Below are positions 36,601-46,000 of a DNA stretch of 48,032 nt, piece by piece. The position numbers and the translations under genes are program-made. The stretch lies in contig NZ_PJIZ01000029.1 of the NCBI RefSeq assembly GCF_021596505.1, positions 1 through 48,032 on the forward strand, read 5' to 3'. Position 1 is the stretch's first letter; the number at the start of each line of letters is the position of its first letter. Source of the DNA: Nostoc sp. CMAA1605 (lineage in GTDB: Bacteria; Cyanobacteriota; Cyanobacteriia; Cyanobacteriales; Nostocaceae). The notes under the pieces are model-generated. The model was given only the letters and a program-made list of their open reading frames with translations, was not told the DNA's origin and did no database searches.

Positions 36601-39040
36601 TAAGAAAAAAGGTATCAGCATCACCTTACGGGGTATCAACTACGTGTCCGAAAAAACCAAAAACGCTTTTGCACAAGCGTTGAATGATGGACACAAAATT
36701 TCCTTCCCCAATGCGCCCACAGTTAACGTTGCTGCTACCCCAGTGGTAGAAACACCCGCTATCTCTGCATCACAACCAGAGACAACAGCCATGTCTGCAT
36801 CGATGACCGCAGCTACACCAGAGATGTCTGCACCAGTGAAAGCAACTAACGGCAACGGTAACGGACGTGCCGCCAAAATCGCCAACAACTCTACTATTAC
36901 TACTGAAGTAAAACCAGAAATGAACTCTGCGATCCTTGCACCTCAACTAGCCGAATCAAAGACCATGCAAACACCTGAAAAACTGGAAAACTTCCAGCGT
37001 GTGCTAGCAAGCTTAGAGTGCCTCATGACTCAGTTCCAGCAAAACCAAGCTGAAAACCTGCAAGTACATGGTACTTACCTCAACCATCAGATGGAATATA
37101 CCAAAGCGTTCTTCCAACTGATGCAACAGCAAAATGCTTTGTTTGCTAACGCTAAGACTTCCCAAGAAGCTGCTCAACTCAAGCTAGTAGTGATGGAAAG
37201 CTTGGAGCGCAGTTTGATGCAGTTTCACTCCCAACAAGGTGAAACCCTCCGCGTTCATGAAAAATATCTTCAGGAACAAGTAGCATACGCGAAAAACTTC
37301 TTCGACCTCATCCAGCAACAATACTCAATGGTTCTTTCCAGTGGCGTAACCACAGAAGCACCAGTTCAAGAAGTTAATAAGCAAATCCCTGCTTTCACTA
37401 TTGACACCCCCGTTGTGGAAGCATCCGCACCTGTAGCCAAAGTTGAGCCTGTAGTTGAAGCCCCAGTGGTTGCACCCACAGCTTGGCAAATGCAGCCTGA
37501 GCCTGTAGTTGAAGCACCCGTGGTTGCACCTGCGCCTGTGGCTCAAGTTATCGCTCCTCCAGTTAAAGAAGTTGAAGTTACTCCCGCACCTGCACCCGTT
37601 GCACCTGTAGCTGTAGCTGCTCCCGCCATAGACTTGGCTGAGTTGGGTAACAACCTGCTAGCAATTATCAGCGATAAGACTGGCTACCCAGTAGAAATGC
37701 TCGAACTGGAAATGGACATGGAGGCTGACTTAGGAATTGACTCCATCAAGCGGGTAGAAATCTTAGGCGGATTGCAAGAAGTATATCCTGACCTACCCAA
37801 GCCCAACTTAGAAGAACTCGCAGAAAAACGCACCATCGGTCAAATTATCGCGTTCCTCCAAGCTAACGCTGCTAGCGGTCAACCTGTAGCAGTTGCTACT
37901 CAACCAGTAGTTGAAGTAGCCGCACCTGTTGCACCTGAACCAGTTGTAACTCCTGCTGTACCTGAACCAGTAGCAGTTGTAGAAACAGTTACCGAAACTG
38001 AAGTTACAGACACCACTGAATATGCAGATATCGGTAAAACTCTCATCAACATCATCAGCGAGAAAACTGGCTACCCAGTAGAAATGCTCGAACTGGAAAT
38101 GGACATGGAGGCTGACTTAGGAATTGACTCCATCAAACGGGTAGAAATCTTAGGCGGATTGCAAGAAGTATATCCCAACTTGCCCAAACCCAACTTTGAA
38201 GAATTAGGCGACTTACGCACAATCGGTCAAATTGTTGACTACCTCCAGAAGCTGGTGGGAGGTGAAAAAAAAAAGCCTCAGTCTGAGTTTAGCTGGCAAC
38301 CAGTAAAAGTCATCGACGGTGTTCAACGCCGTCCAGCCAAACTCAGATACCTGCCAACACCCGATCGCCTAGAGTTCAAATTGCCAGAGGGACACATCTA
38401 TTTAATCACCGATGATGGAACTTTGACTACCTCCCAAGTAGCCCAAGCTTTAACAGAAAGTGGCTCCAAAGTAGTAGTGTTGAGCTTCCCCCAATCGATA
38501 GTTCCCCAACGCTCGCCCTTACCCGCAGGCGTGAACCAAGTCAGCCTCGCAGATATGAGTGAAGAACTACTCCAAGAAAAATTATCTGCGATCGCTACTA
38601 ACTACGGCACGATTGGGGCTTTTGTTCACCTCCACCCCAGATTTCAGGTAGCGAACACCGGCAAAGTTCCTTTCATCCCAGAAGAAAAAGCGATTGTGAA
38701 GCACGTTTTCTTTATGGCAAAGTACCTGAAACAATCCCTGACTGAAACTGGACGTTATGAGCGTAGTTGTTTCTTCACTGTCACTCGGTTAGATGGTAGT
38801 TTTGGGTTAGAGCATGATGTAAACTTTGGTGCGATCGGTGCTGGGTTGTTTGGGTTAGTCAAGACTCTGAGATGGGAATGGTCAAATGTATTTACCAGAG
38901 GAATTGACCTCAGCCCCAACTTAGATGCAAGAACTTCAGCACAGCACATCATTAATGAGTTGCATGATTCTAATCTTTGTATTGCTGAAGTTGCTTACGG
39001 TTCTCAAGGACGCGTCACTCTCATCAGTTCCTTCGAGTAA
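33686..39040 (+). CDS. hglE: Heterocyst glycolipid polyketide synthase HglE (KS-AT-ACP-ACP-partial KR)
   Basis: 1,784 residues from the ATG at 33686 (MSANPIDAAL). Domains in order: KS, with active Cys in VVDAACASS (34430-34450) and His motifs EAHGTGT and GHTKAAAG; AT, with GHSFGE (35853-35870) and AFHTS, a malonyl-type signature; a Gln-rich coiled-coil region; Pro/Val/Ala-rich linkers; two ACPs with LGIDSIKR (37730 and 38117); and the structural half of a ketoreductase (IYLITDDGTLTTSQVAQAL), without its catalytic half. It is PfaA-like and would build the C26-C28 polyol chain of heterocyst glycolipid by decarboxylative condensation. The catalytic KR half begins the next gene. The Shine-Dalgarno is weak. 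Confidence 0.93.
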   Translation: MSANPIDAALAELESQISNCEKALLRCIEEKKVNSEKPMSINKINRQLQQNPIAIIGMASIVPEARNLREYWQNIINKVDCITDVPDTHWSVEDYYDPNPRTPKDKTYCKRGGFIPEVDFNPMEFGIPPSILEVTDVSQLLSLVVAKEAMEDAGYGESRDFNREMVGVVLGVAMAKQLGMPLSARLEYPIWKKVLKSSGLSDEDTDKIVEKIQSAYVKWDENAFPGMLANVVAGRIANRLNFGAMNCVVDAACASSFGALKMAISELVEHRADMMLTGGVDTDNTIMAYISFSKTPAVSPSENVKPFDAKSDGMMLGEGICMLVLKRLEDAERDNDKIYAVIKGVGTSSDGRYKSIYAPRKEGQVNALRRAYEDAGFSPATVGLMEAHGTGTMAGDPTEFGSLRDFFSQHDNKKQHIALGSVKSQIGHTKAAAGAASLIKTALALHHKILPPTINITEPNPKLNIENSSFYLNTETRPWIRAEGEAPRRAGVSSFGFGGTNYHIVLEEHDSEQNRPYRLHSNPREIMLFAANPAELLTKCEEAFGNLQSADGERHFLNLAQACQSVEIPQNAARVGFVAENLAEACKLIQTTIDLLKHKAGAANWEHPQGIYYRASGMELGGKVVSLFSGQGSQYLEMGRELVMNFPTLRRLYGYMDGLLLRDNLRSLSEIVFPNPVFNEDEKKAQAAALQRTEYAQPAIGAFSAGLYSILKQAGFKSDFVAGHSFGEITALWAAGVLSDQDYMYLVKARGQAMAAPKDPDHDAGTMLAVKEDLSKIEPILKRFPQVTIANYNSPTQFVLAGSTGEIAKVREALQAQGYAAIPLPVSAAFHTSLIAFAQKSFAIATKSVTFHEPKLPVFTNVTGKQYPKEPQAIQKILETHLANSVLFKQEIENIYAAGGHCFVEFGPKRILANLVKEILGDRPHVTIALNPSAQKNSDRSLREAVVQMRVLGMQLKNIDPYQTQPTLPPADKKKGISITLRGINYVSEKTKNAFAQALNDGHKISFPNAPTVNVAATPVVETPAISASQPETTAMSASMTAATPEMSAPVKATNGNGNGRAAKIANNSTITTEVKPEMNSAILAPQLAESKTMQTPEKLENFQRVLASLECLMTQFQQNQAENLQVHGTYLNHQMEYTKAFFQLMQQQNALFANAKTSQEAAQLKLVVMESLERSLMQFHSQQGETLRVHEKYLQEQVAYAKNFFDLIQQQYSMVLSSGVTTEAPVQEVNKQIPAFTIDTPVVEASAPVAKVEPVVEAPVVAPTAWQMQPEPVVEAPVVAPAPVAQVIAPPVKEVEVTPAPAPVAPVAVAAPAIDLAELGNNLLAIISDKTGYPVEMLELEMDMEADLGIDSIKRVEILGGLQEVYPDLPKPNLEELAEKRTIGQIIAFLQANAASGQPVAVATQPVVEVAAPVAPEPVVTPAVPEPVAVVETVTETEVTDTTEYADIGKTLINIISEKTGYPVEMLELEMDMEADLGIDSIKRVEILGGLQEVYPNLPKPNFEELGDLRTIGQIVDYLQKLVGGEKKKPQSEFSWQPVKVIDGVQRRPAKLRYLPTPDRLEFKLPEGHIYLITDDGTLTTSQVAQALTESGSKVVVLSFPQSIVPQRSPLPAGVNQVSLADMSEELLQEKLSAIATNYGTIGAFVHLHPRFQVANTGKVPFIPEEKAIVKHVFFMAKYLKQSLTETGRYERSCFFTVTRLDGSFGLEHDVNFGAIGAGLFGLVKTLRWEWSNVFTRGIDLSPNLDARTSAQHIINELHDSNLCIAEVAYGSQGRVTLISSFE

Positions 39041-39115
39041 TTAGGAAAAACTACTCTGCGTTACTTTGCGTTAAACTCCGCGTTCCTCTGCGTTGAAGAA
39101 TAGACTTTTTTGCCT

Positions 39116-39190
39116 CACGCAGAGGCGCAGCGAAAAGTCGGAGCGGAGGTTTCCTCCGATCTGAACTTTTCAAGACAGAGGCGCAGAGAG
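39116..39190. repeat. Left arm of a 75-bp inverted repeat flanking hglF
   Basis: 75 bases that recur in inverted orientation at 41052-41126 with one mismatch. Within the arm GGAGG-TTT-CCTCC forms the core of a hairpin bounded by AAAAGTC and GAACTTTT. The arms lie in the hglE-hglF and hglF-hglG spacers, so hglF is an about 1.86-kb segment between inverted repeats. Confidence 0.95.
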
Positions 39191-39242
39191 TTTTGATGAG
39201 AGGTTGTCTCTAGGTTTATAAAATTTCAGATTTTCAATAATT

Positions 39243-40976
39243 ATGACTACACTTACTCAAGTTCGTCCTTCATCGGTTTTTGTTGTTAGTGGTGGTGCTA
39301 AGGGAATTACGGCGCAGTGTGTGGCTAGATTAGCACAGCACCAACCTTGTCAGTTTATCTTGCTTGGGCGATCGCAAGTTATTGAAAATGAGCCGGAGTT
39401 TGCTCAGGATTGTTTTGAAGAGGCTGTATTAAAAAAACGGATTATGCAACATCTCATCTCCCAAGGTGAGAAGCCGACACCGATGAGTGTACAGAAGGTT
39501 TATAACACAATTGTTTCTAGCCGTGAGGTTAAACAAACTCTGGCGGAGATTGAAAAGACTGGTGCAAAGGCTGAGTATATCAGTGTTGATGTAACTAATG
39601 TGGCGGAGTTACAAGAGAAATTAGCTGCTGTGTCTGCACGGGTGGGGAAAATTACGGGAATTATTCACGGTGCGGGTAATTTAGCTGATAAGTTGATTGA
39701 GAAGAAGACAGACCACGATTTTGAGAAGGTTTACACCGCTAAGGTGCAAGGGTTAGAAAATCTGCTGTCTTGTGTGGATGCTAAACAATTAGAACATTTG
39801 GTGTTGTTTTCTTCCGTGGCTGGATTTTATGGGAATATTGGGCAATCAGATTATGCGATCGCTAATGAAATTCTCAACAAGTCAGCCCACTTAATGAAGC
39901 AATACAATCCTGATTGTCATGTTGTCGCTATCAACTGGGGCGGATGGGATAGCGGTATGGTGACACCAGAACTCAAGAAAGCCTTTGCTGAACGGGGAAT
40001 TGATATTATCCCTGTGGATGTGGGTACACAAATGTTAGTTAATGAACTACATCCCAGCCATCGTGACTCTACACAAGTAGTCATTGGTAGCCCCATCATC
40101 CCCCCACCAGGAACACTAGACCCCCAACTCCGCAGCTATCGCATCCATCGCCGCCTGACTGTAGATGCCAATCCCTTTTTGATGGATCATGTAATTGCTG
40201 GGACTCCCGTACTACCAGCCACCTGCGCCATGTCCTGGATGATTCATGCTTGTGAAGAATGTTATCCAGGTTATCGCTATTTACGTGGTAAAGAATTTAA
40301 AGTTTTAAAGGGTATTACCTTCAATCAAACCCTAGCGAAAGAATACATTCTCGAAATTCAAGAAATCGCCAAACATGGTTCTGAATCCATCGAATTTCAG
40401 ACCACAATTCTCAGCAAAACCCCCGAAGGAAAAACCCACTATCATTTCCGCGCCAACATTACAACTGTGCGCCAAATCCCAGAAATTCCCATCTATGAAT
40501 CTGTTAATTGGCAAGAAGATAATATCATCAAAACCATTGGTAAAGACTTCTATCAAAATGGTGATTGCTCCCTATTTCACGGGCGAGCATTCCAACAAAT
40601 TACCAGAATAATTAACATAAGCCCAGAGAAAATTACTGCTGAATGTTACTGGCCAGAAATCTCACCAGAAGCCCAAGGACAATTCCCCATCAGATGGTTC
40701 AATCCCTACGCCATAGACCTCAGTACCCAACCCCTCTGGATATGGTTAAGTCACTATCACCAAGAAGTTTGTTTACCCGGACAAATAACAGATTCACAAC
40801 AATTTAGAGCCATTCCATTTAACACACCCTTCTACGTTTCTTGTGAAGTCATCAGCAAAACCGCAACAGGCTTAACCTCCAACTTCATGGTTCACGACAC
40901 CGAAGGAAAACTCTACTCCCGCATCTTAGGAGCAAAAGCAATCATTGCACCAATGAACCTGCACAAACCCAAATAG
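39243..40976 (+). CDS. hglF: HglF, ketoreductase-dehydratase of the heterocyst glycolipid PKS
   Basis: 577 residues. The N-terminal half is a catalytic ketoreductase: nucleotide loop VVSGGAKGITA, then LFSSVAGFYGNIGQSDYAIAN with catalytic Ser and Tyr. The C-terminal half is a PKS dehydratase-like double hotdog with DHVIAGTPVLP (HxxxGxxxxP) and a second half with FHGRAF and DLSTQPLW (DxxxQ). Together with HglE this equals one PfaA protein cut inside the KR. KR would reduce the beta-keto group to the hydroxyl kept in the polyol, and DH would act on other cycles. It is assigned to alr5352 (hglF) by position. The ATG at 39243 has no strong Shine-Dalgarno. Confidence 0.87.
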   Translation: MTTLTQVRPSSVFVVSGGAKGITAQCVARLAQHQPCQFILLGRSQVIENEPEFAQDCFEEAVLKKRIMQHLISQGEKPTPMSVQKVYNTIVSSREVKQTLAEIEKTGAKAEYISVDVTNVAELQEKLAAVSARVGKITGIIHGAGNLADKLIEKKTDHDFEKVYTAKVQGLENLLSCVDAKQLEHLVLFSSVAGFYGNIGQSDYAIANEILNKSAHLMKQYNPDCHVVAINWGGWDSGMVTPELKKAFAERGIDIIPVDVGTQMLVNELHPSHRDSTQVVIGSPIIPPPGTLDPQLRSYRIHRRLTVDANPFLMDHVIAGTPVLPATCAMSWMIHACEECYPGYRYLRGKEFKVLKGITFNQTLAKEYILEIQEIAKHGSESIEFQTTILSKTPEGKTHYHFRANITTVRQIPEIPIYESVNWQEDNIIKTIGKDFYQNGDCSLFHGRAFQQITRIINISPEKITAECYWPEISPEAQGQFPIRWFNPYAIDLSTQPLWIWLSHYHQEVCLPGQITDSQQFRAIPFNTPFYVSCEVISKTATGLTSNFMVHDTEGKLYSRILGAKAIIAPMNLHKPK

Positions 40977-41051
40977 GAGGCAGGGGGGCAGGGGGCAGGG
41001 AGCAGGGGAGAATAAATAATGAATTTTACCCTCACCAATTGCCCTCTCCTT

Positions 41052-41126
41052 CTCTCTGCGCCTCTGTCTTGAAAAGTTCAGATCGGAGGAAACCTCCGCT
41101 CCGACTTTTCGCTGCGGCTCTGCGTG
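41052..41126. repeat. Right arm of the 75-bp inverted repeat flanking hglF
   Basis: Inverse complement of 39116-39190, 74 of 75 bases identical. It is followed by another common Nostoc motif (GCGTAGCGGGGCGTAGCC). The remaining hglF-hglG spacer (40977-41430) holds GGGGGCAGGG and CCCTGCCCCC repeat tracts at its two ends and is otherwise unremarkable. Confidence 0.95.
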
Positions 41127-41430
41127 TTAGCGTAGCGGGGCGTAGCCCGACAAATCTTAAATAAAACCCCTCAAAACATCCTAAATCAATTAGGATTGCT
41201 ATAGTAGGCCATTCATAAGCACAGTAAATCCCTAATCGTCTCAAGTTCCGGGAATAGCGTAAATCCTCGTAAGTTTAGAAAACAGTTTAAATACTGTCAT
41301 ATTCAGCAGAAACAAAGGTGACAGGTTACAGGTTACAGGTGACAGTGAAATAGTCATTAATTCTTTTTCCCCCTGCTCCCTGCCCCCTGCCCCCCTGCCT
41401 CTTATCGCTACCCAAACGAGGATAAAAACA

Positions 41431-42779
41431 GTGGAAAAAATCGCCATCATCGGATTATCATGCCTCTTTCCTGACGCTAACAATCCCGATCAATTTTGGC
41501 AGAATCTCACTGAGCAGAAAGATTCGACATCATCAATTACTGTCGAAGAAATGGGTTTAGACCCCACAATATTTTACGACCCAGTCAAAGGCAAGCCGGA
41601 AAAATTTTATTTTCTCAAAGGTGGATTTATCCGCAATTTTAAATTTGATGCCAGCGAATACAATCTGCCATCGGAATTTGTGGAAAGCTTAGATAACACC
41701 TTCAAATGGTCACTATACGCTGCAAAACAAGCTATTCAAAATAGTGGCTACTGGGGAAATGAAGAAGTCCTATCTAAATGTGGAGTAATATTAGGAACTC
41801 TTTCTCTACCCACCAAAGTTTCTAATCAATTAATTGCACCCATTTACCGCCAAACCATCGAACCAGCAGTAGCGGAACTTTTACAAAATCAAGATTTCCA
41901 TCTAGCGGCTATCCCTACAACTACTAAAGCCGCGACACAAAACGCCATGATTTCCGGCTTACCGGCTGCATTAGTCGCCAAAGCTTTCTCCCTTTCAGGT
42001 AATCACTTCTGTATTGATGCAGCTTGTTCCTCTGCCTTCTATAGCATCAAGTTGGCATCTCATTACCTACAATCCCGCAAAGCTGACGTAATGCTCGCTG
42101 GAGCTATCAGTTGCTCAGATCCTCTCTTCTTACGGATGCTCTTTTCCGGTATCCAAGGCTATCCAGAAAACGGCATTAGCGCGCCTCTAGATAAAGCTTC
42201 ACGAGGCTTAATTACCTCTGAAGGTATTGGTATGGTTATGCTGAAACGCTACAGTGATGCCGTCAGAGATGGAGATAAAATCCTCGCAACAGTTTGCGGT
42301 AATGGTCTTTCTAACGATGGTAAAGGTAAGCATTTACTAAGTCCTAATACTAAAGGGCAAGTTCTAGCCTTCGAGAGAGCCTATCAAGAAGCTGAACTTA
42401 ACCCCAAAACTATTGATTATATGGAGTGTCACGCTACCGGCACATTACTGGGAGATACCACCGAATTAACCTCTATAGAATCCTTCTTTGGACAACACCA
42501 AGCCAAGCCTTTAGTTGGTTCAGCCAAAGCCAATGTCGGTCACTTGTTAGTAGCCGCCGGTATGGTGAGTTTGACGAAGGCAATATATAGCCTCAACCAC
42601 GGCATAATTCCCCCACCATCAACGTCAACGACCCTATTAAGTCGGAAAATAACGTGATTTCATCCGACAACATCGTGCGAAATCAGACACCCTGGCCGCA
42701 AAACAAGCCAACCAAACACGTAGCTTTAAGTGCCTTTGGTTTCGGTGGTACAAACTCCCATCTGATTCTAGAAAAATAA
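41431..42779 (+). CDS. hglG: HglG, ketosynthase of the heterocyst glycolipid PKS, with a one-base frameshift
   Basis: A ketosynthase with CIDAACSSAF (active Cys), ECHATGT and AKANVGHLLVAAG. The GTG at 41431 has GAGG upstream. As written the frame ends at 42657 after 408 residues with a non-family tail. One extra base in the C5 tract at 42610-42614 restores the conserved C-terminus (TINVNDP, then ALSAFGFGGTNSHLILEK) to a TAA at 42779, giving 449 residues. So the shift is a single C lost from a probable C6 run. As read it would lose the last 48 residues, including the GFGGTN strand of the KS core. It resembles the KS of PfaC. Natural mutation or consensus error are both possible. Confidence 0.88.
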
Positions 42780-42814
42780 GAAGTTTAGTGTTGCGGAGAA
42801 AGATATGATTATGT

Positions 42815-42995
42815 CTCACGCAAAGTCGCAAAGACGCAAAGTTACAAAGAAAAAAAAGGTAATTTCGACATTTCATATTCTGATACAGCAACATCAAAAC
42901 CCTTCACTAGACCTCTTGCAACAATTTGCGCTCTTACCTTTGCGTCTTTGCGCCTTTGCGTGAGCTTTTAAAAAAATATTGATGCAAGAAGTCTA
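42815..42995. mobile_element. MITE copy 2 plus paired GCAAAG repeats between hglG and hglD
   Basis: The MITE (42908-42995) has ends TAGACCTCTTGCA and TGCAAGAAGTCTA and is the inverted relative of 8017-8164. Upstream, CTCACGCAAAGTCGC... (42815-42841) pairs with ...GCGCCTTTGCGTGAG (42938-42964) over 27 bases with one mismatch, giving a potential long hairpin around a 96-base loop. It ends 30 bases before the hglD ATG. Confidence 0.85.
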
Positions 42996-43025
42996 AATAA
43001 ATTCAACCTCAACAATAGTAAAGAG

Positions 43026-46000
43026 ATGTTAGAACAAAAAATCGCTATTGTAGGCATGGATGCCTTTTTCGGTGAATGCAATGGCTTAGATGCTTTTGAA
43101 CGCAGTATCTACGACGGTAAACAACACTTCATTCCCCTACCGCCGAAGAGATGGTACGGCATCGAAACACAACCAGAATTACTACAAAAGTACGGCTTAG
43201 TAGAAGGTAAAGCACCCGTAGGTGCATATATCAAAGAGTTTGATATTGATACCCTCACCTATAAAATTCCTCCCAACGAAGTCGAAAAACTCAACCCCCA
43301 ACAACTGCTACTTCTGACAGTGGCCGATCGCGCCCTTAAAGATGCGAAGATTCCAGAAGGGGGTAATGTCGCGGTCATTATCGCCACAGAAACTGAGTTA
43401 TCAGTTCATCAACTCCAACAACGCTGGGATGCGTCTTGGCAAGTTAAAGATGGACTCAACGCGGCGGAAATTACTCTACCCCAAGACAAAATCGCTCAAC
43501 TAGAAACCATCGTTAAAGATAGCGTTCACCATCAAGTCGAAATTGGTGAGTATTTAAGCTACATCGCCAACATTATGGCGAGTCGGATTTCTTCTTTGTG
43601 GAACTTTACCGGGCCTTCCTTCTCTCTCACGGCTGTAGAAACTTCTGCATTTAAGGCGTTGGAAGTGGCACAAATGCTACTGATGACCGAAGAAGTGGAT
43701 GCTGTGGTTGTCGGTGCAGTAGATATGGCTGGCGGTGTTGAGAACGTATTAATACGCAGCCAATCAGCTAATATTAATACTGGTGTTAACACTCTGAGCT
43801 ATGACCAAAAAGCCAACGGTTGGACACCGGGAGAAGGTGCGGGGGTTGTAGTTCTCAAGCGTCATGACCAAGCATTAGAAAATGGCGATCGCATTTATGC
43901 TGTAATTGATGCCATTAGTATCGGTCAAACTCACTCAAACCTAGACGGTACAAGCATTAACCAAGCTTGTCAGCAAGCTCTACAAACAGCAGGTATTCAA
44001 GCTGAACAAGTGAAATATGTCGAGGTTTGCGGGAGTGGGATTCCCCAGGAAGACGAGGCGGAAATTGCTGGTTTAGTCCAAGCTTATCCACCTGTAGGTG
44101 ATGGTTTACACTGTGCAATCGGTAGCGTCAAAGCCAATATCGGTCACACTTTCGTGGCTTCGGGTATCGCTAGCTTAATTAAAACGGCTCTGTGTTTGTA
44201 TTACAGATATATTCCTGGGACTCCTGGCTGGTCTGGGGTGAAGAATCCCCAAGCTTTTGAAGGTAGTCCTTTCTATGTGGCGACGGAATCTAGACCTTGG
44301 TTTTTGAGCAAGAATGCTCCCCGACGCTTCGCGGCGGTGAATGGGATAGGTTCTGACGGGACTTATGCTCATGTGATTTTGTCGGAAGAAGTCAAGCAAC
44401 AAGAGCGTCCAAATACTTATTTACAGCAAACACCTTATTATCTGTTACCTGTAGCTGCTGATGACCGCGCTAGTTTGATGACAGCGTTGGACAGTCTGCA
44501 AAAGAGTATTACAGAGAGTGATTCTCTATCTCAGAGTGCTAGCCAAGCTTTTAATACCTATCAACAACAAACCGCCGCACAGTACGCCGTTTCCATTACC
44601 GGACGCAACAAAAAAGAAATCCTCCGCGAGATTGAATCAGCACGTAAAGGGATTACTGCTGCTTTTGAAAAGGGTACAGATTGGCAAACACCTGTAGGTA
44701 GTTACTTCACCGCTAACCCCTTGGGGAAAAAAGGTGAGTTGGCTTATGTGTATCCGGCGGCGGTGAATTCCTATGTTGGGATTAGTCGTAATATCTTCCG
44801 TCTGTTCCCCAAACTGCACGATAACCCTTTCATCAAGAGCCTCTACAAACGTGCGGCTGATGTGGAACGTCGGGTATTTCCGCGCAGTTTGAGTAAATTA
44901 ACTACTAGACAACTAGAAAAACTAGAGCGGGAATTGCTCGATGATTCTCTAGCAATGTTTGAAGCGGAAATGTCCTTTACCCGACTGCTCACTACAGTCA
45001 TTCGGGATGATTTTCAAATCAAACCCAAATACGTGTTTGGTTATAGCTTGGGTGAAACCAGCATGATGGTTGCTCAAGGAGTTTGGAGCAATTTTTATGA
45101 GGGTAGTAACTCCTTCAACTCCTCAGCTTTATTTGGCGATAGATTATCTGGCCCGAAAAATGCTGTGCGTGAGTATTGGGGATTACCAAAATCTACCTCG
45201 GCTTCAGAGGATAATTTGTGGGGTAATTATGTGCTGATGGCGAGTCCTGTACAAGTGCGGGATGCAATCAGAAATGAACCGCGTGTTTATCTGACACAAA
45301 TTAATACTGCCGAAGAAGTATTAATTGCAGGTGATCCTGCGGCTTGTCAAAGGGTGATTAAAACCATTGGCTGCAATGCTTTCTCTGCTCCCTTCGATCA
45401 TGTCATTCATTGTCAAGCCATGCGATCGGAGTTTGATGAGCTAGTTAAATTAAATACTTTACCGAGTCAGGAAATACCCGGTATCGTATTTTATTCGGCG
45501 GCTGAGTATGAGACTATCACATTAGAAAGTGGTGCGATCGCTCGTAGTATTGCGACAGGGTTATCTCAAGAATTAGATTTTCCCAAATTAGTTAACCGCG
45601 TCTACAATGACGGAACCAAAATCTTTATTGAAGCTGGTGCGGGTAGCGTCTGTTCTCGTTGGATAGATAAAATCCTGGAAGATAAAGAACACATCACCGT
45701 TTCCCTCAACCGTCGCGGGATGGATGATCATAGTTCCATCGTCAAAGCATTAGGTAAACTCGTTAGTCATCGGGTGAATTTAGACTTATCACCGCTTTAC
45801 AGTCCGGTAACAAATACCAAGCAAAATAAAGCCATGCTGCGGACTGTGACAGTTGGCGGTGATTCAATTACTGGCAAAATTTTGACAGCAGAAAATCGTC
45901 AACTCTTCCAAGATGTAGCGAAGAAAAAGCAGCCAGAACAACCGCTATTTAGTGATTCCCTCACTATCAATTCTCTGAATTTATCTCAGGCTGTGAATAA

